From Streblospio benedicti (lineage: Eukaryota; Annelida; Polychaeta; Spionida; Spionidae), in contig CM032662.1 of NCBI GenBank assembly GCA_019095985.1, positions 37,566,435 to 37,630,434 of the forward strand: DNA of 64,000 bases. Direction: 5' to 3'. The first letter of the stretch is position 1. Each line of letters opens with the position of its first letter. Under the pieces are notes generated by a model. That model was given only the letters and a program-made list of their open reading frames with translations, searched no databases and had not been told where the DNA came from. Both the position numbers and the translations under genes were made by a program. This document shows, in pieces, positions 24,701 through 36,754 of the stretch.

Positions 24701-27099
24701 ACTGATCTGCCGCATATTAGTGCACGGGTCGCGACAGTATTGCACACATTCATCTGACTTTAGTGTGCTGTTGAAAAGTACTGATTTGTTTTCTTCAACA
24801 ATAATCATTGAACAGTGATTGAAATGAGTGTACGCATATGATTAGTGTCAGATACTCGTGTGTCAGTCACCACTAAGTTGTGAAAAGTACTTTGAACTTT
24901 AAACATATTTTTGCTTTCTCTTTCACCAGCAACATATCTAATAAGTGATCTTCATTGATTGTGCCGAATATAATTTCCAATACTGCACCCAGCAGATCTG
25001 GTCAACTGAATGTTGAACGCCGTTTCTCATCAAGAGCAAAATGCGGTGTGATGAAGTGAACACGAGTCAGTGGGCTGTTTCCTCCTCCTCCACCACTCTT
25101 AATTTACTGATTATTTTAAAGCACATGAAGGAGAAGACATCAATTATGACAATGGTCTTGCTAACGAACATACAGGAAATGAAGCAAAAGACTGGCCGCC
25201 GCAGCCAGGGCCAACATCATCGGGATGGGGGCTCGTAGCGAGGCCAGTGTTGGGAAGGGGGCTCGTAGAAGCAGCAGCAGCAGCTCAAATGGAGCAGATG
25301 ACAAATGGCCGTGGTTGATCGGAGCTGGCAGCGTGGCAATACAGCGTATCTCTGATTTCTCTCCCCGGGCCCACTTCATGGGGCCTTTGGGGTGTTTTGG
25401 CTCTTTGGGATGCAAGGGCAACAAGCCATTTTAGCAGGTCTTCCTCTTGTTTTGTGTTTTTTTCTCCAGTTTGGGTTGGTTACTGATATTATGGTGTGAT
25501 GAATCAGTCGGTCTGAAGTTTAGATGCAGTAGTGTTTGAAGAACAATAAGTTTCAGCTATGGAATTAAATGCTGTTAAATTAAATGCTGTTAAATGTTAA
25601 AGCAAATTTTTTCTGTCTCTTTCACTCTCCATTGTTGTGGTAAACGGTCAAATAAAAAGGCCTTTAACATGCAGCTGTGTCGTGTTTCCTGTGGGGAGTG
25701 CATTCATTCTCCCCAAACGATTGCAAACAGTGCCAAACAAACGAGCGGTTTTGTGATCCCATAATAGAATTTGTTGACTAAAGTGTCCGCTGCCGCTGCT
25801 GCTGATGAGGTGAAACTCACCCTGCACTGCCCTAATGGGGGCCAGTGTCCGTCAATTCTCACCTATTTCACTTCTTTATACTTTGTTAACCAACTTTTTT
25901 CTGCTGCTTCTGCTGTTGGCACTGACTTATAGGGAGCACTTCATCATGTGGTTGTTTGCTGGTGTTGGCAGAATGCTGAAAGATGTCTGCTAAGATTTGG
26001 CCGCTTTTCATTTCCATTTCGTACAATTCAACACATTGTGCCATTTATGCTGCTCTATTTTCATCAAAAAGCTGGTCCTTAGGAACTTTTGATGTAATGC
26101 ATTTTAGAGGGCTAGCTTATAAACAATGGTTTTCAACATTCTGGTTTGTTTACATGCACAAAACACAACATTTGTACCAAACTTGTATCAAACAATCAGA
26201 GAACATTCTATAACAACTTTCTTACTTCTACTAATCTAGCAAATTGATCTAAGCTTATACATGTACAATAGTAAAGTTACACGAAGACAACACTATATTT
26301 GATGGTCATTGCAATCTATGTGATCTCTACAATTTCCATCATTTATATCTTTTAAAAGAAAGAGGTCTACACGCGTCTCCACCCCCAAGCCTATTACTCC
26401 AACGACGACGACGACCATAAGTTGGAATCTATCCGTCAGCTGTGCGTAACCTAATCCATTAATGCAGTTTAATGAGCGGGGCCATGTAATTTGCCATCAT
26501 CGGGGCGGCTCCTCCTCGGATTGGAGTGCCTTCATTTAGCCGCCTGTCAATCCGGCCCACTCGCCGCTGATTGCATTCAGCCTGCTTCATTACAGATAGG
26601 ATTGGGGGCTCCGCGAAATCCGTCTTCTGGCCAGGCTGCCGTGTCCTCTCGGCCGTCATCTCTGACTGCTGTAACATCCCCCCACCCCCCGTATCATCCC
26701 ACTATGGCTAATCTCGGATCTGTCGCGCCCTCAGCTGCTTCCACGGCAACGGCAAACGTAATTTCCTGGTGGCCATTGTTGTGGGCAGATAGTGGTGTCA
26801 CCTGGTGGCAGGCGGGGGATGATCGCCGGCTGCTTCACGGTGACGGGTTATGATGATGATCAGGTGGATCCCACCACCGTCATTATGGATTACACAACAA
26901 GGACCTCCTACTCCAGCCTATCACAAGCTCTTATGCGTAGAAGCTAATATCATGAATATGCATGATCTTGGTTGACTACAATGTACATGTATGCTATAAC
27001 TATTAGAGTTGTAATAGGAGCAATAACAATTCTTAGCTATAGACTTAAAATTTGACTTATGTTGCTGATTTGAATGACAAAATCTATTGAAAGTAGGAT

Positions 27100-27224
27100 G
27101 GATCAGATGCGCAGAAGTAGACCATCACCTGAGAAGACCATTTTTTGCAGTTCCATACCTTCATAAAGTGAATCTCCCTTAAGAGACAACTTTCCCCAAT
27201 GGTCCTTATAGAGAAGTTCCACTG
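27100..27224 (+). repeat. MITE family 1, copy 5 (left-truncated)
   Basis: It contains ACCATCACCTGAGAAGACCATT and ACCTTCATAAAGTGAATCTCC, and ends GGTCCTTATAGAGAAGTTCCACTG. No clear left terminus is seen. A CAG run begins six bases after its right end. Confidence 0.65.
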
Positions 27225-27230
27225 AAGGAT

Positions 27231-27270
<40 letters not shown>
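27231..27270. repeat. CAG-type trinucleotide repeat, intronic
   Basis: About 13 units of GCA with one CAA interruption. It abuts the right end of a MITE copy. Confidence 0.95.
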
Positions 27271-27271
<1 letters not shown>

Positions 27272-28167
27272 GGCTCCGGCCGGAGAGGCCAAAAGGTGGC
27301 GGGTTAATGCTGATTGGGCCCAGGACGAGGAACTGTGCAGCGCGGCCATTAATCACGGGCTGACAGCGCACCGGACTCGCACCTTCACCACAAAGGAAAT
27401 GACAAGCCTTTCATCAGACGTCGCAATATTGAGTTTTGCCTAAAATAAAGCCGCTGCTGAGGCTGAGGCCGGAAGGAATCTGAAGCAATTGTTGATGAGC
27501 ACATGTGGGACTTTGCTGTGTGTTTGCTGCATTAAAAAGTATATGTACCTATGTTGAAAAGATTCAAAGAGAATCTAGCGAAATAGACTGGTCGATGGGT
27601 TCTAGGTTTGAACCTATGTATGTATGTGTTAGTGTGTGAGCTGTGGTGATTTTTTTCATTCGGCATCTGTCAAGGACCTAAACTCAATGAACAAAATGTG
27701 TCCTAAATATTTGCAACCAGTATTCATGGTAAATTAAACCAAAGTACATCTACAAACCAACACCTTCCAACATAACAACACCTTCCACAATAAGCAAAAA
27801 AATATCAATTTCGATTGATTAAAACAAAACAAAAAATCCTAAAACCATGGTCTCTTCAACTACTCGGGGTTTCCATCTCATGTAAACAAATGTCAAGAGG
27901 CAGTGAGGCGCGCTAATCGCAATGAAGGAGGCAAGAATGCAGCGTCAGAAGCGGTTCTAGCGTCTGGCGGTGATGCGGCGCTGGCTGACAGTGTTTGTGT
28001 TTCTGGCTGGGTGCGCGTGGCGCAGGCTGCGGAGATGCCGGTACTCGCCTCGTGAGCGGGACCCCCGACGGGGGCTACACCGCTCCCAGCATGCCTCACC
28101 GATCAAACAACACAGCTACATTGTTCTTTCCAGCTCAGCCGTCTCCAAATTCAAGGTGTTTTTTATA

Positions 28168-28287
28168 TACGGTAGAAACTCACTGTGGGTCTTAATGAAG
28201 AAGTGTTTTTGTGTGGAGGTTTGGGAATGGTCTTATTACAGAGATGATCTGTTTATAGAGGTGGTCTTTATTGGAGGTTAAACTGTA
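28168..28287 (-). repeat. MITE family 1, copy 6 (reverse)
   Basis: It begins TACGGTAGAAACTCACTGTGG and ends GAGGTGGTCTTTATTGGAGGTT then AAACTGTA. It is shorter than the family norm. Confidence 0.75.
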
Positions 28288-28849
28288 CTTCATTGCTCCT
28301 CATGCATTTGCCTTTTGTTATGGCTTCTTTTTAATCATATGCTAGTTTTTCTGATGTAATGTTTTCTATATTTATAGCAGGATTTTATTCTCTCAAATTC
28401 TACATTCAATAGTCAAAGATGTTTCTATCCTATTATTGGGTCTTTTGTTTAGTTGGTTTGGACAAGTGTCAAACTCTTCTATACGGGTTTCATTTACCAA
28501 GCACACACATATTACTTCTCAACTATTACAAATTCCATTGCAGTACCTACTCTTCTGTGTGTTTAACATCATTTTGTTTCCTTCAACGTTCAACATTTAC
28601 AACACCATCCGCTACTACAGATTTAACTTAGAATAAAGTTCCCAGGTCCTCAAACTTACAGCAGCTTGCTGCGTCAGAAGTCAGGGCAAGATACATGGGT
28701 GTTTGTGTGTCTGCTGACAGGCTCTAAACACGCCATGTCCTACACGAGATCCAGCTTGTGCTTTGTTTATAGTTTCTTGCTGTTTGACATTCAGCTGCAT
28801 TTCATTTGCAAATTACTGCTGTTGACCCTATCTATTCGGACCAGCATTA

Positions 28850-28985
28850 GGTAGTCTCAATAGAGAGGTGGTCTCTATACAGAGGTTCATTTTGGTTGCT
28901 TTATGAAGGTTTGGAACCTTAAAAATTGTCATATTACAGAGGTAGTCTCAATATAGAGGTGGTTGTAATTGGAGGCTCTACTGTA
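28850..28985 (-). repeat. MITE family 1, copy 7 (reverse)
   Basis: It contains AATAGAGAGGTGGTCTC, GAAGGTTTGGAACC and ATATAGAGGTGGTTG, and ends GGAGGCTCTACTGTA. The left terminus is degraded. Confidence 0.75.
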
Positions 28986-29444
28986 TAGCACCTGGTACTT
29001 TTTGGTTGTGCACGAATTTCTCCACTTGACCCCATGCTAGCAAGAAATGCGTATTCTCGCTCTCTATTTACTTTATACGGGGATAGAATTCTGGTTTCAT
29101 ACACCCAATATTGCCAAACGTCATCGTCAGTTCTGTTTTCTTTCAGCAGCTTCAGCAGCCACTGATGGATATTTCCCACACTCTCTGTGTTCCTTCAATT
29201 TAACACTATTGTTTACTTATAAACTTGTAAGAAAAAGATAAGATTGCTTTTTGCCACCACAAGTGTCTGAGTTTTGTTACAAACTGGTATGTGAATTGCA
29301 TAGTAGATGATAATCTAGCAAACTATATCTGTATCAGATAGACTCTCTTGAAAATGTATGAAAATATAAAAAGTGTTAGTTTACATTTTAAAGATCAGAT
29401 TTATAAACACTTTGTAAGTATCAACAAATGGATAATTTAATGAT

Positions 29445-29608
29445 ATGGTAGAATCTCGTTATTTTGATAGTGGTTGTCTCAAATTTTCAGTTATATCAAT
29501 TATTATTTCATTTCCCCCCATACACATTACGACCATATATCAGTTGGTCATCTTGATTATTGGCTATCTCGGGCATTTTACTATTCGATATAACGAGTTT
29601 CTACTGTA
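29445..29608. mobile_element. Pogo-like MITE with ~26-bp inverted ends
   Basis: The ends are GGTAGAATCTCGTTATTTTG and CGATATAACGAGTTTCTACTG. Read inward these are near-perfect inverted repeats of the CAGTAGAAACTCGTTATATCG type found in pogo/Tigger-related elements, flanked by TA. The interior is non-coding. The right end lies 70 bp upstream of the first base of the shared homeodomain exon. Confidence 0.85.
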
Positions 29609-29678
29609 CTTTCATGATATTGTATCTGCCGTGACTGTGCCTGCATTGCACTAAAGTAAGATTTGTTTTATTTTTTAG

Positions 29679-29737
29679 GTTTATCAACGCAAGGCGGAGA
29701 ATAGTCCAGCCAATGATTGACCAGTCAAATAGAGCAG
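29679..29737 (+). CDS. Meis: Meis homeodomain helix-3 exon (shared)
   Basis: This 59-bp exon is bounded by TTTTTTAG and GTACGT. With the split Trp codon from exon A or B it encodes (W)FINARRRIVQPMIDQSNRA and the first base of a Gly codon. FINARRR is the core of the recognition helix, including the invariant Asn51 and Arg53, and IVQPMIDQSNRA is diagnostic of Meis/homothorax proteins. Length and phases match the vertebrate MEIS exon as I recall it. If both A and B are skipped and the upstream exon ends on a codon boundary, this exon is read in another frame and stops after about 13 codons (VYQRKAENSPAND). That would give a protein lacking the homeodomain, a class of isoform known for homothorax. 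Confidence 0.97.
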
Positions 29738-31838
29738 GTACGTCGTGTTTTCTTTTCTTAATTGATAGCAATAAATAAACTGGAAAGGAACTCTTTAGTA
29801 GAGATTATTTTTCAAAAGTTTGAAATATTTCACTAAATATCCCAATTCTCAAATTGGTGGACTGCAAAGTATGAACTAGAATTGGATTTTTTCCTAAATT
29901 CCCAATTTCATCTTTTAAAGTATAGAATAAAAGTGAAATGGTTGTGACCCTATACGGTGATGGCACCTATTGGCAGAATGTGGATCCCCCCATGATGTCT
30001 GTACAGCAGCAAAGGCAACAGCATCATATTTTGAACACCTCTAAACATGTCTATTGAATAGATATATATGTAATATTTTAATGAAAGTCACTTTAATTGT
30101 TGTACATATAGTGTATAGGTACACACGTCGTTATATGCACATACCCTGATCCTGGTGCCTGTGGTCTCAGTCTAGTTGCCATGCAGTAAAAGTGACAGCT
30201 TTCGATGACACTTGGCGCTCCACAGAGGCCACTCGCCAAATATTAAATCATTTTTGCTGATATTGGATTAATGATTTTTTTATTCCCTATCATATGCATC
30301 ATTGTATTTGCCCAGCCTCACTGGTGTTTGATGTGGTGTGAGTGTCGCTGTATTTAGAGTATTGCCCGCGCTATGTAAACTACGTAATGGGATTAATAGA
30401 CGGAACATACCGCATTTGAGACACTGCCATTGTAAATACACCGCTAAATCGCCATCTACACTTTCAAATCCGGATAAAAAACTACTTTTATAAAAGAGAA
30501 AGTGGATTAAAGAAAAGAGTATTTTTTGTCTGCGGCTGTAAAAAGCCTACATGATTCGTTTAACTGGTTGTAGCGGCTCTGCTGTTTATAGACTAACTAC
30601 TGTGTACCATGAGAACACCTGCACTACAATGAAATCCGTGTAAAATGTGGTGCAGGCATTCTAATGGAGAGAAAATTGAACAACAAAGGTACCAGGCAGT
30701 ATCAGTACCTCCCATTGGCTGTTGCCATGTTGACTGTAATTCGCCTTGACAGCGGCGTTGGGCCATTGTTGTCAGTCAGCTGTCACGAGCCCCCACGCTA
30801 CCCACTGATCCCTGCTCCAGTTCAGCACAGTGATCCTCATTTAGCCGCTTATTACGGAAACCAAATAGTTTTTATGATTGACGTCTGCTATCTCTTATTC
30901 AGCTTCATTACCACGCAAAAATGTGGGTTTCACTGATGCTGCCTGCATCAGAAAAAAACGACAACGTCATGCATTTAGACAGCTGGATCATTTACTCTGT
31001 TGGTCTAGTGACTGGTTCTGGTAGTGATGATGCAGTGGCTTGTTAGAGTTTTAAAGTCGAACCCTAAAACATAAAAAGTTATGCATCCAAATCATAGTAA
31101 TTTGCTAATAAGTAATTGATTCTGACACACACAAAAACTATCCAAAACTTGTATAGTGTAGAAAAAGAAAAGCAAAAAAGCGTTGTGCTGCTATCTAAAA
31201 ATCAACAGCAAAACTGTTACACTTTGTGTCCCTCAAACAGTAATAAGGTTGTAATACTTTTTAAAGACGGCAAACATTGGGCGGCCATTTTGTCTGATAT
31301 ACGACGCCTGTAAATCTGCAATAAGGAGCGTGTGGAGAGGGTGGGACTTGACCGGCTAGCTGACACCGTTATTGCGTCATGTGACAGGATCCTGCTGGCA
31401 AAATGCTCGTATGATTACACTACTATTTGGCCTCGGCAAACACTCACACTGACCATAAAACCGTTATTTCTGTTTGTGGAGGGGGGGTATGCGGCGGCAA
31501 AGTCACAATGTCCTCGTCGTGCATTGCTGTTTTGGTTTGTAGAGTGAAGACTGCTTAGCTGTCGTTGGTGGGCTAAAACCTAAAAAATGATAATTGATTC
31601 ATGTGTTGTATCAGTAGATCCTTGTTATCTCAAAGTTGCTTATCTCGAATTTTCAGTTATCTTCAGGTTATTTTCATGTTCTTTCAACCACATTATGAAC
31701 ACTGATTGAACAGATATCAGTTGGTTATCTCAAATGTTGGCTGTTTCCATCATTTCAATGTGTGCAATAATGAGTTTCTACTGTACAATATAATACAATG
31801 CTGTAATGAAATCTTGAGTTTGCATGTTGTTGTTTCAG
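29738..31838 (+). other. Meis: Meis intron (2.1 kb)
   Basis: This intron carries a GT-start and TTTCAG end. It contains single-copy sequence and, near its 3' end, a second pogo-like MITE. No coding potential was recognised. Confidence 0.85.
31609..31785. mobile_element. Pogo-like MITE, diverged second copy
   Basis: It starts TATCAGTAGATCCTTGTTATC, contains TATCTCGAATTTTCAG, ATATCAGTTGGTTATCTC and related phrases shared with the copy at 29445, and ends TGAGTTTCTACTGTA. The right end lies 53 bp upstream of the next Meis exon, so the element occupies the branch-point neighbourhood. Confidence 0.75.
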
Positions 31839-31910
31839 GTCCAACGAACGCCTACAGTCCTGACATGGGCTACATGGACAACCCCCAGATGGCGCACATG
31901 CGAGGCCAGG
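31839..31910 (+). CDS. Meis: Meis C-terminal exon (72 bp) after the homeodomain
   Basis: It is bounded by TGTTTCAG and GTATGT. In phase with the previous exon it encodes GPTNAYSPDMGYMDNPQ then MAHMRGQ and the first base of a Gly codon. It corresponds to the region after the homeodomain that in vertebrates reads roughly (S)QG..YNPDGQPMG....QQHMGIR; the shared pattern is AYSPD...M...P.MAHMR. It is a multiple of three with symmetric phase 1 ends, so it could be skipped without breaking the frame. Confidence 0.9.
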
Positions 31911-34190
31911 GTATGTATCCTCCTACTTTCTATCTAACCTAACCCCCTGCTCCAGTTTACCCTGCACTATGATGATGACATAGTGTGGAGCTGTTAATAC
32001 GCCATTCAGCACATTATAACACTCACATTCCTCTACAAATGCAACTATGCAATAAAAGCTGAGCGAGCATTGCTTGCATTCCGCGCGGCTATTTTCCATT
32101 GTGGTTTGTGATTGTTCCTCCCCCTAAACCCCGCCCCCGTCTACTCGCATGCCTTTACATAGCAGTTGTTGTAATACCACATGATGTAGAGGGGATGCAA
32201 TATATAAGCCCACAATTTCCTGCCAACAGCAGACGATGTTTGGAGCAATTTCCGTCTTAGTGTTACTTAACTATCCCCCATGCACCAACCACTACAATTG
32301 CAATTGGGCAGCAGCATCTTCTTGGAGCGTTTGTTCTTCAGATAATTGCAATTGGCCAGCATCTTCTTTCTTTCTCCGAGCTGCCTCTTTCCTTCTTCAG
32401 ATACCATATATTAACGGAGGCCCCATAATTGTTTTCTTTTCTTTCCTTTGCACAAATCTTCCACTTGAATGGAATAATTTCCCGCCAGCGAAGCTGATCA
32501 ATTTTTCATACATGGCAATAGAAGATCAAAAAGCAGCTTTTCAAGGAGACTGGTAACTTTCTGCTGCTTTTTCCCCTTTATAAACCACAAATTGATAACA
32601 ATAGCTTGGTTTATTCAATCATATTCATTTAGGTTGATTTTTAGCGCACACAGACAAATCAAGCATACACTTACATGTATGAATATGTAGACAAATATGG
32701 CATCGATTCTGTACACACAAATTTATGGTACAACAGGATTTTGTGTCCAGCACTATTGAAACTGACGCCACTGGACTTGACAAACTTCAATCTGTGATAA
32801 CCAATGCTGCCAATCTTCATGAAGCAATGACAACTATGGACTTATCCTTGCAGAGTACAATCTCCAATAAAGACCACATCTATAAAGAGATCACCTCTAA
32901 AATAAGGTCATTTCTCGCGGTCCAAAGCCTTCATAAAGAGACAACTGCAACCTCCATAACATGATTACCTCCCAATTTGAGGCCAGCCCCAACGTGGTCC
33001 TAAAAGAGAGGCTCCACTGGACCTGGACTTCAGCGAGCCCTCATGCACACTCAGCCTGCTGCTGCTGATGCTCGTGCACGTGGCCATTCATCATGTGACT
33101 TATGAGACCCTGTCACAGCGGGAATATTTCACGGCATGAATTGGAGGAACCAGCTGCCTCTACTGGTGCAATGCCGGGGAGAGCTACAATATTACACCAG
33201 ACACTTGTAATGAGAATTCTTGGATTGGCCATTTATTGCTGTTGGGTAATTAGTGCTTATTGCCGACGTCTGCCAACGCTTTGTCTTCTTCCTCCTTTTG
33301 CTGGTTTTAAAACAGAATTCCAGAATTTTTCGTTTTAAACATTCCGTACGTTTGCTGTTGTTGTCACCATATTTTGATGGTTTTCAATATTGAGGAGGAA
33401 GTACTGGTATTCACACAAACTAAGAATTGCAATCCGATTCAGTATTCTAAGGAAGATTTGTTGGATCTCTTTGGTAATACAATAGGGAATCATGGCCACT
33501 GAAGCAGCAGAGGGTCATGTACATTCTGGACAGTCTTTCTGACTTTGGTGGGCATCTTTATGCTAAAATATTACTTTGAATCATCTGCAAACTGGTTGGC
33601 TATCTACCTGAAAAATTTCCATGCAAATAAGAATCTCCTTGACCTCCTCAGCCAACGTTGTTTGGATATGCAGAATTTTTATGAGCAAAGATTGAATTGC
33701 TCCAGCAAAAAACAAAATGTGAAGTCTGTGGCATTTCCTAGTGATCTGTTCTATTCGAGCTCTCAAAAGCATGTCAATGAGATTTTTTTCATTCTACTTT
33801 GCATGGCTTCTTTGGTTGATGTTACGACAATAAAATTTAAGTGAATTTGTGCATTTCCTGTTGTGTCTGGTGTGGGGAGAATTTGAATCTCTCGTATTGT
33901 GTGCATTTTGATAAATATCTTTGACATTTCTGATTTCCCCGAATAGCATACACAAAATTTCATCTATGCTTAAAAAGTAAAATCAACTCACCACCACCAT
34001 GCTACACCCATGCCATAAACTAATATATTTATATTAATATAGTCCAAGGTTAAGTCTGCTCAGATAAAAAGCCCACCAAATTAATATAAGTCGTTGCGCT
34101 GGGGAAAAAGTTGGTGAAACGATAATTTATGGGGCCATTATGTGTCAATGAGATGAGGCCGTTATGTGACATTATTATTTATGATTTCAG
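31911..34190 (+). other. Meis: Meis intron (2.3 kb)
   Basis: This is intron sequence with GT and TTTCAG borders. It includes one MITE family 1 copy and a pyrimidine-rich stretch at 32.3-32.5 kb. No gene was recognised in it. Confidence 0.75.
32851..33019 (+). repeat. MITE family 1, copy 8
   Basis: It starts CAGAGTACAATCTCCAATAA, has AGACCACATCTATAAAGAG, GGTCCAAAGCCTTCATAAAG and CAACCTCCATAACATG inside, and ends GTCCTAAAAGAGAGGCTCC followed by ACTG. Confidence 0.85.
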
Positions 34191-34220
34191 CCTACTTTAG
34201 TAGCGATCTGCTCCACAGCG
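34191..34220 (+). CDS. Meis: Candidate 30-nt Meis cassette exon
   Basis: A TATTTATGATTTCAG acceptor and a consensus GTAAGT donor enclose 30 bases. Read in the phase left by the 72-bp exon they give AYFSSDLLHS without a stop and leave the same single G, so inclusion keeps the frame into either downstream exon. Symmetric phase, multiple-of-three length and strong splice sites together make a real microexon plausible. I recognise no homologous peptide, and sites this short arise by chance, so transcript evidence is needed. Confidence 0.55.
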
Positions 34221-36745
34221 GTAAGTTTCAATCTCTCTACCTATCTTCTTCAACCACTGTCAGCCAACACACTTCTTACTATCTTGGGGACGCAGACTAG
34301 ATTTGTGAAAATACACGCTTTTTTCTGTTTTGTTGTGGTGTTGTTTTCTGTTAGAGCGTTTGTTTTTCACAAATCGAGGCTTCTTCCTACAGTCGTTATT
34401 ATTATTTCTGCTTTCCACTGTATAAAGTGTCTTGGCAAAATGTTTCCAGAACTTTCCGCTATACTCCTCTCCTCTCTCTATCCCTGTCAGTTGTCTTAGC
34501 TCTTCTTCGGCACACATTTCCACATTTGTACAGCACTTGATATTGTATATAGTTCTAACATAAATCGAATCAATTGCAGTATCTCATGATTGAGAGACAA
34601 TGCTCACTCTTTAGCGATTAAATGGAATGGTATAATCATTAGAAAAGGTTTTCAACCTGTACAAAGTTCTATTTTCACCACTAGTATTGTAGCCGTGCTT
34701 CCCTCGCTTGGTTTGTTGCATTATTTTGCATATTGCTTGTTCAGTTCAGTGTATGTCCAATAGTTTTTACTCATTTTTTTCCATTAGAACTCACTGTTGT
34801 AAATCTGACAAACCTCTCTGTCCAAATCGTTGTACAATGTTGTAAAAAAGTAATATTATACAAAGATTATTAAAAAGATTTAAAGTAACAACTTATCAAA
34901 TATAACAAAATGCACTAAAAAAAATTTTTGTTTGAAAATTGCAATGTGTAATCTAATAATGTTGACTTCATGTGACGGCAATCAGCCATACTTGCACATT
35001 CTATTGTGAAGCCGTGGGGAAGCTCAAAAAGTGTCACAGCCCATCAAAAGTGCACATTTCACTGGCCCTCGGGCAGGGCCCCTCCGCGGCTGAGCTGATG
35101 GAAGGTCAGGGCCTCTGGCTGGGGAACTATCAGGGGGACGGCCCCATCCCTCGCCTACTCTCAAAGCCCTAATCTGAATCATTGTTCCCCTAACACGCGA
35201 CATGTGTTCTTGTAAACCAACTGAAAGACGCAAATTGTAGCCTATGGAAAAAAGTAAAAGTGTTTATAAAGCTGCAATTTCAGATCAAATGGAACAGACA
35301 GTAGGAACGCGTGGCGTAATTTGTTGAATTGTTGTATTTGAAATTTTCACCTTTTTTTAACATACTGCTTAAATCGTAAATTTGCCTTTAATGTGAAATC
35401 TTTTATTTGGGAATATCTTATGGACATAAAAATTGTTTCTTTGCTTGGAATGTGGGTCTTTTATATGTTAATACCTGACTGCTGCGACATTGGCATTCGG
35501 TTTCCTTGCATGTTATGTTAAAGGGTGTTTTTGAATTTTAATTAGTTCAATGGCATGGTAGGAGGGTATCACTTACACAAGAAACAGCCAACAAAGCCCA
35601 TTGAAATGAAAAGACAGTTTTTGCTGAAGAAAATCTGCAACATTTTAAGCCTGTTTAGCATTCAATTTTTACAATTGAATAAACGATACACAATTGAAAT
35701 CCCCCACTGACCACCCATAGTCTATAGCTCAGATGACCCCAGCGAAGCGATCATCCAGTATATATCAACACTTAAAATGTTGGTGGAATGACACCAGTAG
35801 AATACATTTTGAAATACAGCTGTGGAGATTTCGTTGTAAAGTCACAAATAAAAAATAGAAAAATAGGCCTGATATTTGTTAGTTGAAAAGATGCAAAAAA
35901 ATTATAAAAAAATTGACATGGGAGAGTTGCAAATAAAATACAAAAAATAGGCGTGTTGAAAAGTTGCACATGAAATATATAGAAAGAACAGGCATGAAGA
36001 TTTGCGTGTTGTGCTATCACCGGGATTATCACAAATAAGATACGCACAGAAAAATAGGTGCGTAGATTGCTTGTTGGTGGCATGGCTGATGGGAGGCGGA
36101 GATGATTCCGCTGCGGCCGCGGCCATGATTGGCGTTTTCCATTATCTGCCATGAGCTCAGTACGAAGGTGAAGGGCACACCTGAAAGTGAGGCTGCTGGT
36201 TTCAACATGGCCGCCACCAGCTAATCACGGCCATCCCTCCACACAACTCCACCAACCTGATTACTTTTTGATGAAAACTTGTATGTGTGATTATCTGGCG
36301 GTGTCAGCAGGTAATATTACTCACTCATTCATCACCCCGACTGTCAACTTCAAAGTGAGGTGCGATGAGCTTTGGGGGACCACGGTAGCTGTGGCAGGCT
36401 GTAGCCGCGGCGGTGGTGGTGGAGGGCCCTATTTTTAGGGGGAGACGCGGTGATGGCGAAGGTGAGTGATGCGCAGTAATGATGTTCACTGTCCTTGGGG
36501 TCTCCACGGCCTGTAGCAGTAGAAATTCTGGCTGTGATAGAACATGGTGTAGTTTGCTGTGTGTGTACACATTGGACTTTGACTGTACCTATGTGAAGAA
36601 ATGCAGTGATTATGCAAGTGTATAAGAAATTGGCAAAGTTGTAATTTAAAGTATGATTTGGAGTCTTTCCACAAATAGCCAGGCTCCTATTGAATAAACA
36701 TAAACACAGGCTCATTTTTATGCCAGTCGAGCAAAGAATACTCCA

Positions 36746-36754
36746 CATAAATCA
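36746..36754 (-). promoter_or_regulatory. Pbx-Hox-like site (CATAAATCA)
   Basis: Reverse complement of TGATTTATG, as at 4188-4196. Motif-only call. Confidence 0.25.

Larger units (their letters stand above)
4923..29678 (+). other. Meis: Large Meis intron (~24.8 kb), candidate cis-regulatory
   Basis: This intron runs from the GTGAGT donor of exon B to a TTTTTTAG acceptor. I see no exon of another gene. The content is single-copy-looking DNA with GC-balanced blocks (about 6.8-7.4, 11.0-11.4, 13.0-13.7, 14.0-14.6, 16.7-17.1, 22.5-23.5, 25.2-26.0 and 26.4-26.9 kb). It holds homeodomain-type motifs, several local tandem duplications, and six family 1 MITE copies plus one pogo-like MITE. Large regulatory introns are known in Meis genes of other animals; the regulatory reading of these blocks is inference and needs cross-species alignment. 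Confidence 0.75.

Noticed and set aside
26491-26853. A 120-codon + strand frame rich in Ser/Pro/Ala
   Set aside because: Composition effect of a GC-rich intronic block; an overlapping opposite frame is equally open.
27084-27371. A - strand frame with a poly-Cys run
   Set aside because: The Cys run is simply the CAG repeat read on the other strand and frame.
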